Source: Manis javanica (lineage: Eukaryota; Chordata; Mammalia; Pholidota; Manidae). Taken from it: a stretch of DNA of 64,000 bases. Made by a program: the position numbers and the translations under genes. Of the stretch, positions 52,441 through 64,000 are shown one piece after another (within the stretch, counting starts at the first letter, position 1; every line of letters begins with the position of its first letter). The stretch is from positions 1,627,001-1,691,000 of the forward strand of contig NC_133170.1 in the NCBI RefSeq assembly GCF_040802235.1, written 5' to 3'. Under the pieces are notes generated by a model. That model was given only the letters and a program-made list of their open reading frames with translations. It did no database searches and was not told the DNA's origin.

Positions 52441-53364
52441 GAATGATGAGAAAGTCCTGATAGGAGAGGCTGGAAAGGCGATCGTACAAGGAAGGAAATA
52501 ATCGCAGCACTCTAGGGCAGTGGAAACCTTGAGGAGTAAGTCTGGCCCGGCAGCTCCGGGGATTACAGCCATTGATTTCAGGCAATTTAGCCACTTGCTT
52601 TCGATTTAGGGCTCTGAACTTCTGTTACAATTGAAAAAGGATTGCATTGCAGCTTGTGGGCTTTAAGACACAGAGAGACGGCAGTCTGGGAGCCAGCGGC
52701 CCTGCCATGTTCAAGGGCAGTGAAAGGTGGGCCTGGGGTCCTGGCGGCCCCACGGATTCCCGCACGTCTGCACAGCTTGCCACGGGCCACGGAGCGCTTC
52801 CCCTTGCGGTGCTGGGCGGTACTCGTGCCCAGGACCTCGTGCTCACGCTGCCATTGGTCCTGTGACGATGCAGCTTGGTCACCTTGATTAAGGTGTTGAG
52901 AAACAATAAACTGGATGGTTCCTTCAAAATATTCAAGCGATGCTTTCTAAAACTGGCCTTAGCTAACCATTTTTTAGTTTGCATATCCATACCTCTCCGG
53001 TGCTCCCCTGACACGGGCCTGGGGTGTGTTCAAAACCCGGAGCGTTGTTCTTTCCCTTCTTTTGGGGAAAGTGAAATCGTAAAAGAAACCAATTTCAATG
53101 CTGGAAACTGTATTGAGACAAATGTGCGTGGTTGATTTATAAACGTAGCTTAAACAGAACACATTTAATTCAACCTCATCTATTTCAATCATATGATTTA
53201 GCTTGTTAATTGCAGCCACACAGCTGTTGGAAATCATTAAACAGGTTCTGGAGAGAGAAGATTCACTAGAAATCAAGCATCTTACGGTTTTACAGCTGCT
53301 CGTCGGCTCATCCTCAGCAAGCATCCTGTTTGAAGGAGGTGCTATAGTTTCGATGGATCTCTAT

Positions 53365-53600
53365 GAAGGATTACGGGCTCTGGAATCGAACAAAGCTGGG
53401 TTCAAACCTTCACTCTGTTATCTGCCAACTTTGTGATCTTGGCAAGTTAACAAACCTCTCTGGGCCTCGGTTATATCATCTGTAAAGTGAAATTAACCAT
53501 ACTTAGCTTCAACTGATAATGTGTGGATTAACTAGGACAATAATTTATTTGCACACAAAATACTCCAAGTGGTATCACTGATACGAGGACTGAGCAAAGA
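53365..53600 (+). mobile_element. MIR SINE, sense
   Basis: The tRNA-like head and core are clear: 'gggctctggaatcgaacaaag', 'ctgggttcaaaccttcact', 'gtgatcttggcaagttaac', 'cctctctgggcctcgg' and 'atcatctgtaaagtgaa'. One of the better-preserved MIRs here. Confidence 0.85.
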
Positions 53601-56600
53601 TCTGAACAGAATGACAAAGTCACTAGGGTGAGGAACACCTACGAATTTGTTTTGGTGCTGTATCTCTTAGTTCTCAGTTATAGTGTTCCATCTCAAGCAT
53701 GCAGGTGAGCCCTCAAAAACTGCAGAACTACAATCATTTGATATTAAATTTAAGACTTTACAAAAAGTTGTGTTGGAGGACAGAGATAAGACTTAAACCT
53801 GTGAAATACATTACATATGTTTTATATTCTCTACAGTAAAATAACATCCCACACTAAATTAAAATATCAGTGATATTTTAAAAAATATTCGTCATGATAT
53901 TTGCTAATTTTGTTTCTCACTAAAATTTTTGAGGATGTCTATCATAAAGTATCTGCAAGATAGTTTTGTGTACAAGATGTCAGCTTTTATATGCTGATAA
54001 TATGCTCGCAAACAGATCTTTGCACCCATCTTTGTTCTCCCATCAAGATGTTCCAGGTTCCTGAATTGTTAAGTGCTGACTTTTGTCTCCCCTTCTCGTG
54101 TCGCCCACTTCCCCCACTCCTACCTCTGTAGTTTGTTTCACGGGACCACGTCTCCTTTCCCATGTCTCATCACAGTCCCTGGGGCAGACACACAGGAACT
54201 GGAGTGCTAGAATGTTTAAGAAACCACCCACCCACCAACATCTGTGTAACCCCTCGCCTCTGCTGAACAGCATTTTGAGTCTCCTGCCTAATGGGTAGAA
54301 CTCACGCTAACTTCATGCTGAAGTTCCTTTTACAGAAGCCTCCCTCCCCCTCCCTGACATTTTTAAGCCATTCACACTAAAACTGCCATTTTTCACTGCA
54401 AGACTTCATTGCAGCAACTTCCATTCATGTCTAATCTTTTCCTTCCATTATAAATATCCACCTCTTTTTCCAATTATCTTCAGCAACAGTGACTTGTGAG
54501 CTGCAAGTATTATGTCTACACTTCTCTGGTTGTTCAAACTACAATACAGTTCTAATCCAGTCTAAATGGTAGTGAGCCAAACACTTACGACCTCCATGCT
54601 CTTATCTATATTGACTTCCATTAATTCCAACTCTAGACACATAAGCGGTTTAGAAATAAAAATTGGGATATACATATATATTAAAAAGTGCCAGTTTTTC
54701 TATTGCAAAACTAGTCGAGTTACTCTCGCCCCCTTACAGGCGGGGCTGGCTAACAGGTTAGTGCTGTGTTCTGAGAGACAAAGCTTGGAGGAAATCAGGC
54801 AGATGGAAGGAGTAGTATGTGTCATGGTCTGGGAGGGAGACAATAAATGCACAATACCTAGATTGGGGTTGCATAACCAAGAGGTTTCCTTTAAAATAGG
54901 GATCAGTTCGGAGTGAGGACAGAGAGGTGATAAGCAATGAGGGGGTGCCGAGGTCACAGCCGAATGTCAGGTAACTCAACGGGCATCATCAGCCGCCAGT
55001 CGTGAGGCCGCTAAGAGTGATGTAACAGCATTATCTTTCCCAGGTTTCCCATGGGGCTCTGTGGGTGACCCACGGGACAGACGGACAACGTAACAGATGC
55101 CCGCAGAGCCCAGCGGTGAGGTTCACGTGGTGTGCATGCCCGCCTCCACCTCTGAGGCCGTGGCGGCCACTTCTTCCCACGCACTGTCCCCCGGGAGTGG
55201 TCTGGACCCTGCTTGTCGTGACATCTGATGCTGCAGAAGGAGATTTTGTGCCTGGCTGACTCAAGGCAACTGGAGAAGAAATAATTCTTAACATTTCCAG
55301 TAGATTCACTGGTGAGGTTAGATGTGCTGAGAGGAAGGTGAACACAATAAGTAGCCACCTGGGGAGAACGCGCGGCAACGAACTATGCTTATGTAATATA
55401 AATGGGCACGTGCTGATAAGACTTCTGTCCAGGCATATATTACCAGGCATAAATCCACAGTATTTATTTAATTTTCCATTTAAACCACTAATGAAGTACT
55501 CTATAATGTAGGACACTAAAACTGTGTCAAATTAGTACAAATCTTGCCTGCACAGGAAATACTGTAATTACTGAACAGTAGAAATATGATTGTTTATAGT
55601 CTTTAAGCATCACTGCAATTAAGCATCACATTTGTTATGCTTTTTCTAGAAGCTGTGGTTAGTGACTTTGAATCCTTTTTAAAACTCTTCATTTTCCGAG
55701 TTTACTATACATGTTATTTTTTTTAACTCCATTGATAGTCCCAAAGGTTGGGAGTCCAAAAAACTCTGCCAGAGTCATAGTCTGTCAGCATGTGACTCAG
55801 AATCCAAGACTAAACATGAATGGATGTGATTTTGACTTTGTTTTTTATTTCATTTTCTCATCTCCAGTTGGTGTACGTACAAACGGGATGTACAATACCC
55901 AAAAGAGGTGGCAGAAGAAGAGAGAAGGCCCACCACAGGTAAAGAGGCCAAGATTGGCATGCGCAACTGATGGCTAGAAGCCTTCGAAGGGGCAAGTCTT
56001 GTTGACTACTAAAATGCTATTCCTGGAAATTACTCCACTGGGTTCTAAAACTTAGGGAAATTTTAAGATCTATTTTCATAGTAGCTGATAGCCAGCTTCT
56101 CCAGTGAACCCCTAGAAGCACATATACACTGTGCTCCAAGATTTGTTACTTTTTTCCTCTCTCTCTGCTACCTGGATTCCCTCATGGGAGCACTTCTTCC
56201 TTAATACTCACCTAGAGATTCCCAAGTAAAAGTTGCAGAAGGACTGTCTACCAATAATAAACACCCACTTTCTAAATCAGCTTCCTTTTTCATTCTACAA
56301 ATCAATGACTTCCAGAATAAATAAAAATATAGTCATAGGTGGTATTATTTGCTGGTCCCAGAGCCAAGAAGTTTAAGGTTCTATGCTGTGCAAATTGAGC
56401 AATGGCCAATGTTGCCACATGCCAGAGATGATATGGTATCTTTGGACAGAATGGTCAGTGGATTACTGTAGTGAGTGCGATCTCTGCATTTCCAGCATCA
56501 GAAGTGTTCCTGATTTCAGGTAGCACCATGCATGGCTATTAAAGGTAAAAGAAACAGCAGGGGCACAGTTCCAATTGCTTAGTAAACAATTCGAGGAAGG

Positions 56601-56960
56601 AGTTTATTACAGCCGGCTCTCAAGTGACAGATAAATGCATAGTTCTATTAGGGATGCTAAATTCAGCAGGCTGCCAGCTTAAAAGCATGTAGATCAAAAC
56701 AAGGGAGATTTAAAAAATCATAAAGGCAAAATACAACTATGTCAGAATGTGACAGGAACATAATTTTGCCTTAAAAGTGACCTCTCCCAGTCCTCTCAAG
56801 AACATGTAAACACAATTTATGGAACAAAATTGAAAGCATGTTGGAAATATTCCATTTTTTAATGTGCCTGGTATTGTGCTAAAAAACTCCAGCATTTAAA
56901 TGGCCTATTTTTAAACCAATAAATAGTTGAATTCCTGTATTATGAACAAAAAGCTATATC
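53601..56960. other. Unique AT-rich intergenic sequence, no gene recognised
   Basis: No exon, RNA gene or confidently named repeat. Open frames at 54.6-55.5 kb show no domain. It lies immediately beyond the inferred 3' end of TMEM117. Confidence 0.5.
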
Positions 56961-56983
56961 ACATAATTATTGATGTATAATTC

Positions 56984-56989
56984 TTTATT
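56984..56989 (-). terminator. Distal poly(A) signal candidate, TMEM117
   Basis: A minus-strand AATAAA lies about 1 kb after the stop codon, in AT-rich sequence. It gives the longer of two possible 3' UTRs. Usage is unproven. Confidence 0.45.
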
Positions 56990-57688
56990 AATGTGCAATG
57001 TTTAATTCTTAAAACAAAAACCAAAAAAAAGGCACACACAAGCCACTACACAGATTCTTTCATGCACCCCTTTCTCTACCTCACAAGTTTTGCGTGTGAT
57101 TTTTAGAGGACTTTTCCTGCTCAGGGTTGGCACCTGTCTTTCAATTTTTACCGTTCAGAGCCATATTTATAGAAAGATGTGCAAACATTGTAGATGGTAG
57201 ACTGCACGGCCCTCACGTGGTTAAAACCTCAGCCCTTTGGTTTTCTAGGGCTTTACGTAAATAACAATAAACTTGAGAATTCGCCCAACTGTGCCTCTTA
57301 ACCTTAGTTCCCAACGGTGAAGGGCAAGGTTTTTAATCAAGTAGCAATTTATCTTTAATTAGGAAAACATAATTAGGCATTATCACCTGCCTAATTGCAG
57401 TTACTGGTGGAGAGAGTCACATTTCGCAAGTAGTGACCCGTGCTGGATTATCATTCTCCTACTACTGAATTCTGCACCTCCATTCGTACATGGCAGACGC
57501 CCAATAAAAATTCACAGGTGATCACCATGCCCCTCGGCAGTCTTGCGTCAAAGTCCCCAACTCCACTGCTGCGTAAGAAACCAGGAGAACTTCCTGAGCC
57601 GCATCCGGGCCGTCCCTTTATCCTGCTCACACCAGGAGAACTGTACACAGAGGCCCCCACGTGAAGTAGGTCGGAGACCGTGCCACTC

Positions 57689-57694
57689 TTTATT
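57689..57694 (-). terminator. Proximal poly(A) signal candidate, TMEM117
   Basis: TTTATT on the plus strand is a canonical AATAAA on the minus strand, about 300 nt after the stop codon. Hexamers occur by chance, so usage is unproven. Confidence 0.4.
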
Positions 57695-57991
57695 TCTGGT
57701 ACGGTTAAAAACAGTTTAATGTCTCAAGGCACCGCTATGGTCAGACATCGGACACACGGCAGTCGGCTTGTCGTCTGCTCTGCTGGGAAGTCGGCGAATA
57801 GCTTGTGCGGTTGTGAAAAGCAATCTCTAGAGGACCACTAGCTACACAGTAGGCACGTGGATCATAATACAAATAGGAAACAATGAGTCCTAGAAAAAGC
57901 GTGTTGAGCACCGTTGTGGCCTTGCATGTATTTCTTACACTACGGAAACCTCACATGTGCAAGAGGGAAGACGAGCTCGTTAAGGCGACGC

Positions 57992-58674
57992 TCAAGGCTG
58001 CCCCCGGGCTGTCGCCGGGCTCGCGGCCCCTGGCGCGGCTGTGCTCTCGGAGGTCGCCGGCTCCGGGTCGGCTTCCGCCCCGCCGGGGGGCTCCTGCAGG
58101 TGCGAGCTCAAATTCTCCGATGTCAGGTGGGAGGCCTTGTAGACGATCTCGTTGAGGTCGGACCTGATGCAGACCAGGGGCGGGTCATTCAACGGGTCCC
58201 CCACGGAGGCCCGGGTGTTTTCTCGGGTGAGTCCCATGTCCTTGCTGTGCTCAGATGGGGATTTCCTTTTCATGCGCGTGTACGTTTTGTCTTGGTTCTC
58301 CATGCCTTGCTCATTTTTCAAAAAGCGTCCAAAGAACCAAATGAAGAACCCGAACCACACGAAGGCTATCAGGCTTGGGACGAAGGCCAGACACTTGACG
58401 TCAAGACTGGCCCCCGTGAACCTGCTGTGCAGGAACATGTCTCCCTCCACATACGTTTTATTAGTCTGAGGGTTGGTGTGATTGGACCTCCACTCCCAGG
58501 AAAGCTTGGTTCTGTTCAAATCCTTTAAACTTTCAGAGTCTTTCACTGTATATATTTTCTGCCCTGGGCCGATATATTGTCCATATTCATGAGGTTTGTA
58601 AAATATCTGGTTCTTCCACATATTAAGATCCAAAATCAAGACAAGAAAGATAATTCCATAGTTAAACCATTTAC
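57992..58674 (-). CDS. TMEM117: TMEM117 terminal coding exon (partial gene)
   Basis: This exon encodes the C-terminal 226 residues of transmembrane protein 117, a multi-pass membrane protein reported to take part in ER-stress-linked cell death; its molecular activity is not settled. The exon opens in phase with a split codon (first two bases GT, giving Gly with the upstream exon), directly after a minus-strand AG acceptor. Numbering from the first full codon (KWFNYG): residues 5-19 are a hydrophobic membrane segment, 20-92 a loop with three N-glycosylation sequons (NRT 53, NHT 64, NKT 71), and 94-114 the last membrane segment (LAFVPSLIAFVWFGFFIWFF). A charged, presumably cytosolic tail follows (KTYTRMKRKSPSEHSKDMG, then LNDPPLVCIRSDLNEIVYK). 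The sequons place the loop on the extracytosolic side. The family match is from recognition of the protein. The last 25-30 residues are Ala/Pro-rich and unlike the human tail as I remember it. The stop is TGA at 57992-57994. Confidence 0.96.
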
Positions 58675-58699
58675 CTGCAGTAAAAAAGAAATACTGCAT
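58675..58699 (-). other. TMEM117: Splice acceptor of the TMEM117 last exon
   Basis: Read on the minus strand, a pyrimidine-rich tract (TTTCTTTTTTACTGCAG) ends in CAG immediately before the exon base G at 58674. The open frame runs on upstream through the tract, but those residues (for example QYFFFTA) are intronic. TMEM117 homology starts at the split Gly before KWFNYG, and that decides the boundary. Confidence 0.92.
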
Positions 58700-59849
58700 A
58701 TTAGTCAAAGACCTATAAAATTGCGATAGGGTTTTCTCCAAAAAAAAAATAGGAGATAACGATATACTAGTATAAATTGTTAATGTTTCAAGCTTGTTAA
58801 CAATGAGCTTTTTGAAAGTGCTGCCACTACGTGAGTTGGCACACGGGATTTCCTAAATGGATTCTAGGCCCATGAAAACATGTGGGGCCCCGAGTCAGCC
58901 GTTTATGGCACTTACATTAACCAGATTAAGTCTCCTTGTTTTATAGGCACCACAGCTATCTTTAAATTGGTTCCATGTAGGTTATTCTCAGAACATTTCA
59001 ATTAATGTTTAAAAAAATAGTTCTAATGAAATTCTTAGAAAAGTTCAATGTATGATTGAGCATCTCCTACAGTTTTATAATTATGTCTGGGCAAGAAATA
59101 AATCATTTTGCAATGCAAGCCCCGTAGTATATCAATTGAATTCACATTGCTGTTCGTAGGTGACCTGTTGATTAAACCATCGGCTGATGTGATTCAGATC
59201 AATAATCCCTAAGCATTCATTTCAAGACTTCAAAAATAATTGCATCAAGTTCTCATTGAACAGAATCCATTTATCAGACATATAAATATAACCAAAGCTA
59301 GTAAATTGCTTGAGAAGACTTGCTGAGATTGCAAGGACCACATTTTCTTTGTAGAATTAAAACTTCTTATACAAATAAGACATCATGTAGAGACATATTA
59401 TCTAGTGGTATCTTTACATCTGAAAATGGAAAGAATGTGGAAACCCTCTTGAGGGCTACCAGATTCATTATGATTTTTGTAATAATCATAATTTATTGTA
59501 AGTTTTACAGGATTAAGTATATCATCATAATACCACAAAGCCCACCCCACAGGTGTATAGTAGCAAATTAGGTAATGGGCTCAAAAAGGTCAGTGTTAAG
59601 TATTGTATGAATTAGGTCAAAAATTACTTTATTTTGTATTTGAAGAGAGTGGTACTACATGCTAAGTTACTGCTTTCCATAACTACAGAAGTCTTGGACA
59701 GGAGAGAGAGATGCTCAGGCAAACATCAAGCCAAAGCCAAGAATGGGAAAAAGGTAATTTGCAATAAGTGCTGTATACAAATATAACTTTGTGATGAGTT
59801 TAGGAGAGTATCGTTACACATTTTCAAGGTCCTATTATTATGTGCAAGA

Positions 59850-60050
59850 TGGAAAGGTTTTAATCCTGGCTTCAATCCTTCTTAGCTATGTGGTCTTGGA
59901 CTAGTGTTTAAAACCTCTAAACCCCAGTTTCCTTACATGCAGAAAACAGCAGTACTTATTAAAGCTGTTAGCATTTCATGAAGTTATTAGATTACTGGAT
60001 GCTAAACACAGGGCCTGGTACATAAAAGATTCAGCAATGGTTGCTGCTAC
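59850..60050 (+). mobile_element. MIR SINE, sense (in TMEM117 intron)
   Basis: Contains 'tttaatcctggcttcaatcc', then 'gtggtcttggactagtgtt' and 'aaccccagtttccttacatg', followed by 'cacagggcctggtacataaa'. It follows the MIR order and is antisense to TMEM117. Confidence 0.75.
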
Positions 60051-61880
60051 TAGCATCAGAGGCTTGCCTGTGCCGTGGGGAGGCCTTCATCTGTATGGGG
60101 AGGTACAACTTCTCTGTGAATATAATTTTTATAAACTATGAAGAGAAACTATAACTCCGTCTGTTCCGAAATTGTTCACCTTCACAGAGTTCAGACTTTT
60201 GTAATGGAAACTCCTGCCCAAATGATTTATTCTGCACCCCAAACTGAAATCAAGGTGAACCTTGGGAATACTGTTTCCAGATATGATAGAATATTTAAAT
60301 GCCGGCTCTGTTAAGTTCAAACCACTCCCGCCCTCCTGGGTCTTCCAAACTAAAACAGATTCACGTGAAGAATCAACTGTAAAATAAATCCCAAAAGCTC
60401 AAGCTTGTGTGACTCCGCCAACCGTGGAGGTGAGCGTCATTCCCGACCACTTGCTGTTTCCTCACGGCCTCTGCGTGGGGTGCCTTGCAGACTCCCTGCC
60501 TTCCAGGGAGAAACTGATCATCTTGTTGGGGAAACAGGACAGAGCCCTCAACAGATAACTGAGAATAAGCGGTCCCTCTGGGGAGGTGCCTACAGAATGG
60601 TACAAACCATGAATGCTGAAGATGTTGAGAAAATGGAATAAAAATTGAGGGCTAATTTATGCAGGAAGGATTTTTGGAGGAAGTAGCAATTCACGTGGTC
60701 CTTGAATGAAAAGTAGGACAGAGAATACTTTGGAACAATTTGCATTTCTTTTAGTTTCTGTTTTTATTATGCTGCGGAAAGAATGGCATACAGACTAAGA
60801 TCAGGTGATACCGGGGGGAGAGAGAAGGGAAACAGTGGAGAACATCGGAGGGAAAGAAAGGCAGGCGAGGGATGAGAGACGGCGCAGTGAGAGGGGTCCG
60901 GGGGTCTCCTGTTCCAAGGAGGCACTGACTCTTGGCTCCTGTGATAGAAGCACATGGAGGGAGGGGCTTGGGGCTTCTCCGCAGCAGGAGATTCCTCCTC
61001 ATTCTCTGGCATAAACGGTGTGTATTATGAAGCCAGCCTGCAGGGTGCGCGGAGAGGTCCTGGGCTTGCAGCACCTTCCTGGCCCACAAAGGTCCCCTGG
61101 AGAAACTGGTTCCTCTCCAGGTCCTGGCTATAAACTCGTGAGTGGGGCAGGTGCTCGCCAGGGGTCCCAGTTTCTAGGGTAACTGGAAATCAGACACTGA
61201 GCATAAGCAGCGCCATAGGATCAGGGAAGCGAAAGGAATGCTTGTGGAGCTTGGAGAAAGGGGCTTTGCTGGTGGAGAAAAGGTGCTCAGGGAATGTTGG
61301 CAGACGGGGAAGAAGATAAAATCAGAGAATAAAAATGGGAGGGAATGCACACCGACCGGGCTAAGAAGAAACCCCGAGGAGAAGAGCTCATCCCTCCGCG
61401 TTTACTGTGTTTTCCTACGAGTCAGGCTGAAGGAAGGGCCCTGCGTCAGTTTACTCCCTGAACTTTCCCACTAAGATCCACTTTATGTTATTTCCCCCCT
61501 GACCTGGGGTCAGAATCACTTAGATGAGATGGAGGAGGAGCCAATTAACAATGTGTTGACTGACGCTGGTTATGGGTCTCTTCACCCTGCTCTTCGCCTC
61601 TTTACTGATTTGGGGCGGGGGAGGCCATAGTCACAAACCTGCGGGCTGGAAACCAGCAGGCGAGTCACTCGGCTCAGTGCCACGGCCTGGCCGCCTGTCG
61701 GGCCTCTCCAGACCTCAGCAATTTTATTTTCAAACTGAGGAAATGTTTTATGTCTTCCAGTCCTAGGATTCTGTCCCCTTCCCCCAAAATTACATTTGCC
61801 AAAAATGTAGGGGTGGTGTTATTAATTTCTCTCTTCTACTTCTTCAAACCAGTTAATACAGGGTCTTGGAGAGAGAACAC

Positions 61881-61895
61881 GGGGGGGTGGGGGGG
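61881..61895 (+). repeat. G-rich run
   Basis: Two G7 runs interrupted by one T. Low-complexity. Confidence 0.85.
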
Positions 61896-62559
61896 AAGAG
61901 CGTGGAAGGGTCCGTAACACAGGCGTGCCCACCAGGTGACCACGTGCTTCCATCTGGACAGAATAGCATGAATTACCTGCACTGACACTGAAGGGTAGGT
62001 ATCAGCGGACCATTCAACCAAGAGGACCCGGGGTGTAGCTGCCTGTAAATATGCCCTGTGAATCCACATATCTGACGTGTTGAAAATTCTTAGCCATTGG
62101 TAAGGAGTCTACAGCTTGCAGTAGGTCGGTCCTGAGAACAGGTTTCTTTCATATATATGCACATTCTGAGGCTAAGGAACAGGAGACATTGTTTCCAGTT
62201 CCCCGAAAGCAGAGAGGTCATCTGGGGGGAAACGTGCAGAGGGGAGAGAACCCTGCTAACACGGCATCTGGATGCAGTGTGTCCCCACTCCGACCGTTGC
62301 AGCCACCCAGCTGAAACTTGAAACTGTTGAAAATGTAGGAGATGGCTCTTCTTATTTCTTGTTTGTTTCTGGCCCACCTGACATAACGTCTGGCCCATTC
62401 ATTCATTTGTACAGAGAAGACCGTTCATCTTCCTCTGTCACCATCCTTCCATTACCCTGCACCATGCTTTGTTTCCTTGGTGATGACCTTGCCTCTTCGG
62501 GAAATTACTTCTGTCCTAAGAGATGCTGCAAACCAGAAAGCAAAGCCACGCGGAACAAC

Positions 62560-62640
62560 TCAACCCCGAGGTTCTCGTCTGTAAGGCGAGGGAGTTGAGC
62601 TAGAGAATCCTTGAGGTTTCTTCCCAGCCTTAAAATTCCC
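62560..62640 (+). mobile_element. MIR3-like fragment
   Basis: The phrase 'gtctgtaaggcgagggagttgagctagagaatccttgaggtttcttcc' fragment-wise matches the MIR3 body. Confidence 0.45.
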
Positions 62641-64000
62641 TTTGATGAGTCCATGAAAGAAACATTGCCTAAATTTAATGTTTTATGATGGACCAGGAAA
62701 TCTCGCCATTAGAGCAAAAAAGATGAATACATTTCATTTTTAGATGGAGAAAGTTTCCCTTAAATAAAAAAAAAAAGATTGTATAATCTGAGAAACACTG
62801 CTTACCATAAAAAGTAAATATGAGGCCCTGAAATGATCCACACAGAAAGGATTAGAATACCCTTTTCACAACAGAAAAGAACAGAAGCGCTTCTGCTGCC
62901 GTTTTCCCGTGTGTTGGGAGTGAGCCGTCGCGACAGCGCGAGGCCTGGCGTTTCAGCGTTAGTCGTACGGGGCATCCAGCCTTTTGCCTGCTGTCCCGGC
63001 CACAGAGCACCACGGAGGTCAGCAAGGAGGTAGGCTGAGAAACATGCACCATGATCTCCTGGTGGGAAGATCTCACCGTTGCCCTAATGAGAAGTCACTG
63101 CATAGTGTTGGGTGGGATGATTTCTTCATGTCCCATGTGCTTTTAGTGAATCTTTCTGGGTGTCAAAAATGATAATATAATGGTAATTTTATCTTTTTAC
63201 CTTGTGGGAGTTCATAGAATCCTGGGCCAGTTTTAAAAGGATTCTTCATTAAATAATACTCTCACTTAGCAGAGGAAATGACAACAATTTAGGGGAAAAT
63301 ATTTTTTTCAACTGCAGAAAGTGAGTAGAAAGTGCTGGTATTTCTACCATTTGATGAACCTTTAACTATTCAAACATGCAATTATGATATTTTAAAAAGT
63401 CTTTTACTCGGTGGAGTTGCCAGTTAGCAGTGACATTGAGCTGTGCTGCACCCGCTCAGGATCAGATCTGGCATCCAGGGCAGACAGTCAATGGTCAGGC
63501 TCCACAGAGCTGTTCAGCATCATTACAGGAGAGCAAGAAACCATGGCCCTGGAGAAGATGAGTTTTGGACAATTAAAGAAATGGCATTGGCTGTAACAAG
63601 CTTCTTGGCCATATTCAATGTCCTCTCAAGCCAGACATGAGCAGTGAAAACAGGGCTGAGTTAGCTTCTCTTTACCCCTCTCCCAGGTAATTTAGGGGTA
63701 TCCAGAAACTGCATTAAGTGCTTGGGCGAGGACACTATCCAGCAAATTGAAGATATTAACTAAATAATTTATGAATTAGTAAGAGTTCTTCCAGTCAGTA
63801 AAGTATCTTTTTAAGACTTAAGAGCAAATTAATAGAGCTTCTCAAAGTGCCCATCTGCTCACTGCTGCTTCCTAAGTGGGGGACTATTCCTTTAGGACAT
63901 AATCCAATATGATGAGGTAGAAACTTGTGATGATTAAAAGGAAAAGGCCAAGCAGCTGTTCTGAAATGGATGATGGGTACATTCTGACTTCCCTGGGCTC

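Larger units (their letters stand above)
56965..57991 (-). other. TMEM117: TMEM117 3' UTR (inferred extent)
   Basis: This sequence lies downstream of the TMEM117 stop on the minus strand. Two minus-strand AATAAA hexamers are visible, at 57694-57689 and 56989-56984. They would give 3' UTRs of about 320 nt and about 1.0 kb. The longer form agrees with my recollection of a roughly 1 kb human 3' UTR, so the end given is an inference. The stretch is AT-rich at the far end, with several TAATTA motifs near 57354-57375. No repeat was recognised. Confidence 0.55.
58675..64000 (-). other. TMEM117: Last intron of TMEM117 (runs out of the window)
   Basis: No further TMEM117 exon was recognised. The penultimate exon should end just before the split Gly codon with the family sequence EEYRIHIT, and no minus-strand frame here shows it, so the donor lies beyond 64000. 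The interval is mostly unique AT-rich sequence with a MIR (about 59850-60050), a MIR3-like fragment (about 62560-62640) and a G-rich run at 61881-61895. TMEM117 introns are long in other mammals, which fits. Confidence 0.8.

Noticed and set aside
53365-53460. tRNA gene
   Set aside because: The tRNA-like text is the head of a MIR SINE, with no intact cloverleaf.
57914-58528. 204-codon plus-strand frame opposite TMEM117
   Set aside because: It is the antisense shadow of a real exon.
58675-58741. Extension of the TMEM117 frame upstream to an ATG
   Set aside because: These codons are intronic: they translate the polypyrimidine tract and lie before the acceptor AG.

Overview
The window is mammalian nuclear DNA: a gene-poor, repeat-rich stretch containing one recognisable protein-coding exon. 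The organism looks like a placental mammal, because L1 3' UTR and ORF2 remnants, L2, MIR, MER5-type hAT and MaLR-type relics are all present. I found no primate Alu, rodent B1/B2, or recognisable carnivore, equine or ruminant tRNA-SINE. The L1 3' UTR wording resembles laurasiatherian L1s, but the species cannot be named from this window.

The only confident gene is the terminal coding exon of TMEM117 on the minus strand (58674 down to 57992). It has a clear splice acceptor just above 58674, and its 3' UTR runs to lower coordinates with two candidate AATAAA signals. Everything above 58675 appears to be the last TMEM117 intron, with the rest of the gene beyond the window. Everything below about 57 kb is intergenic. 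From human gene order, NELL2 is the expected convergent neighbour further left, but no NELL2 exon was recognised here.

Layout: 0-6.8 kb is L1-dominated. It holds an antisense ORF2 fragment, an old sense L1, two antisense L1 3' UTR blocks and a pure (GT)48 inside one of them. 6.8-20 kb is mostly unique sequence with an LTR-like element, MaLR-like 3' ends, L2 and MIR. 20-38 kb is unique sequence with scattered MIRs, an orphan CpG-rich patch at 23.1 kb, a 21-bp minisatellite at 27.0 kb and an AT-rich homeodomain-motif cluster near 30.4 kb. 39.29-40.01 kb is a higher-order minisatellite carrying about 20 CACGTG E-boxes. 40-49 kb has L2, MIR and unnamed interspersed repeats. 49.57-51.65 kb is a 5'-complete L1/HAL1-like element that stops at the ORF1/ORF2 boundary. 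52-57 kb is unique DNA with CpG-rich patches, followed by TMEM117.

No operon-like or novel multi-gene system is visible. The most unusual structures are the E-box minisatellite, the HAL1-like element, the orphan CpG-rich patches and the diverged GC-rich TMEM117 C-terminus.
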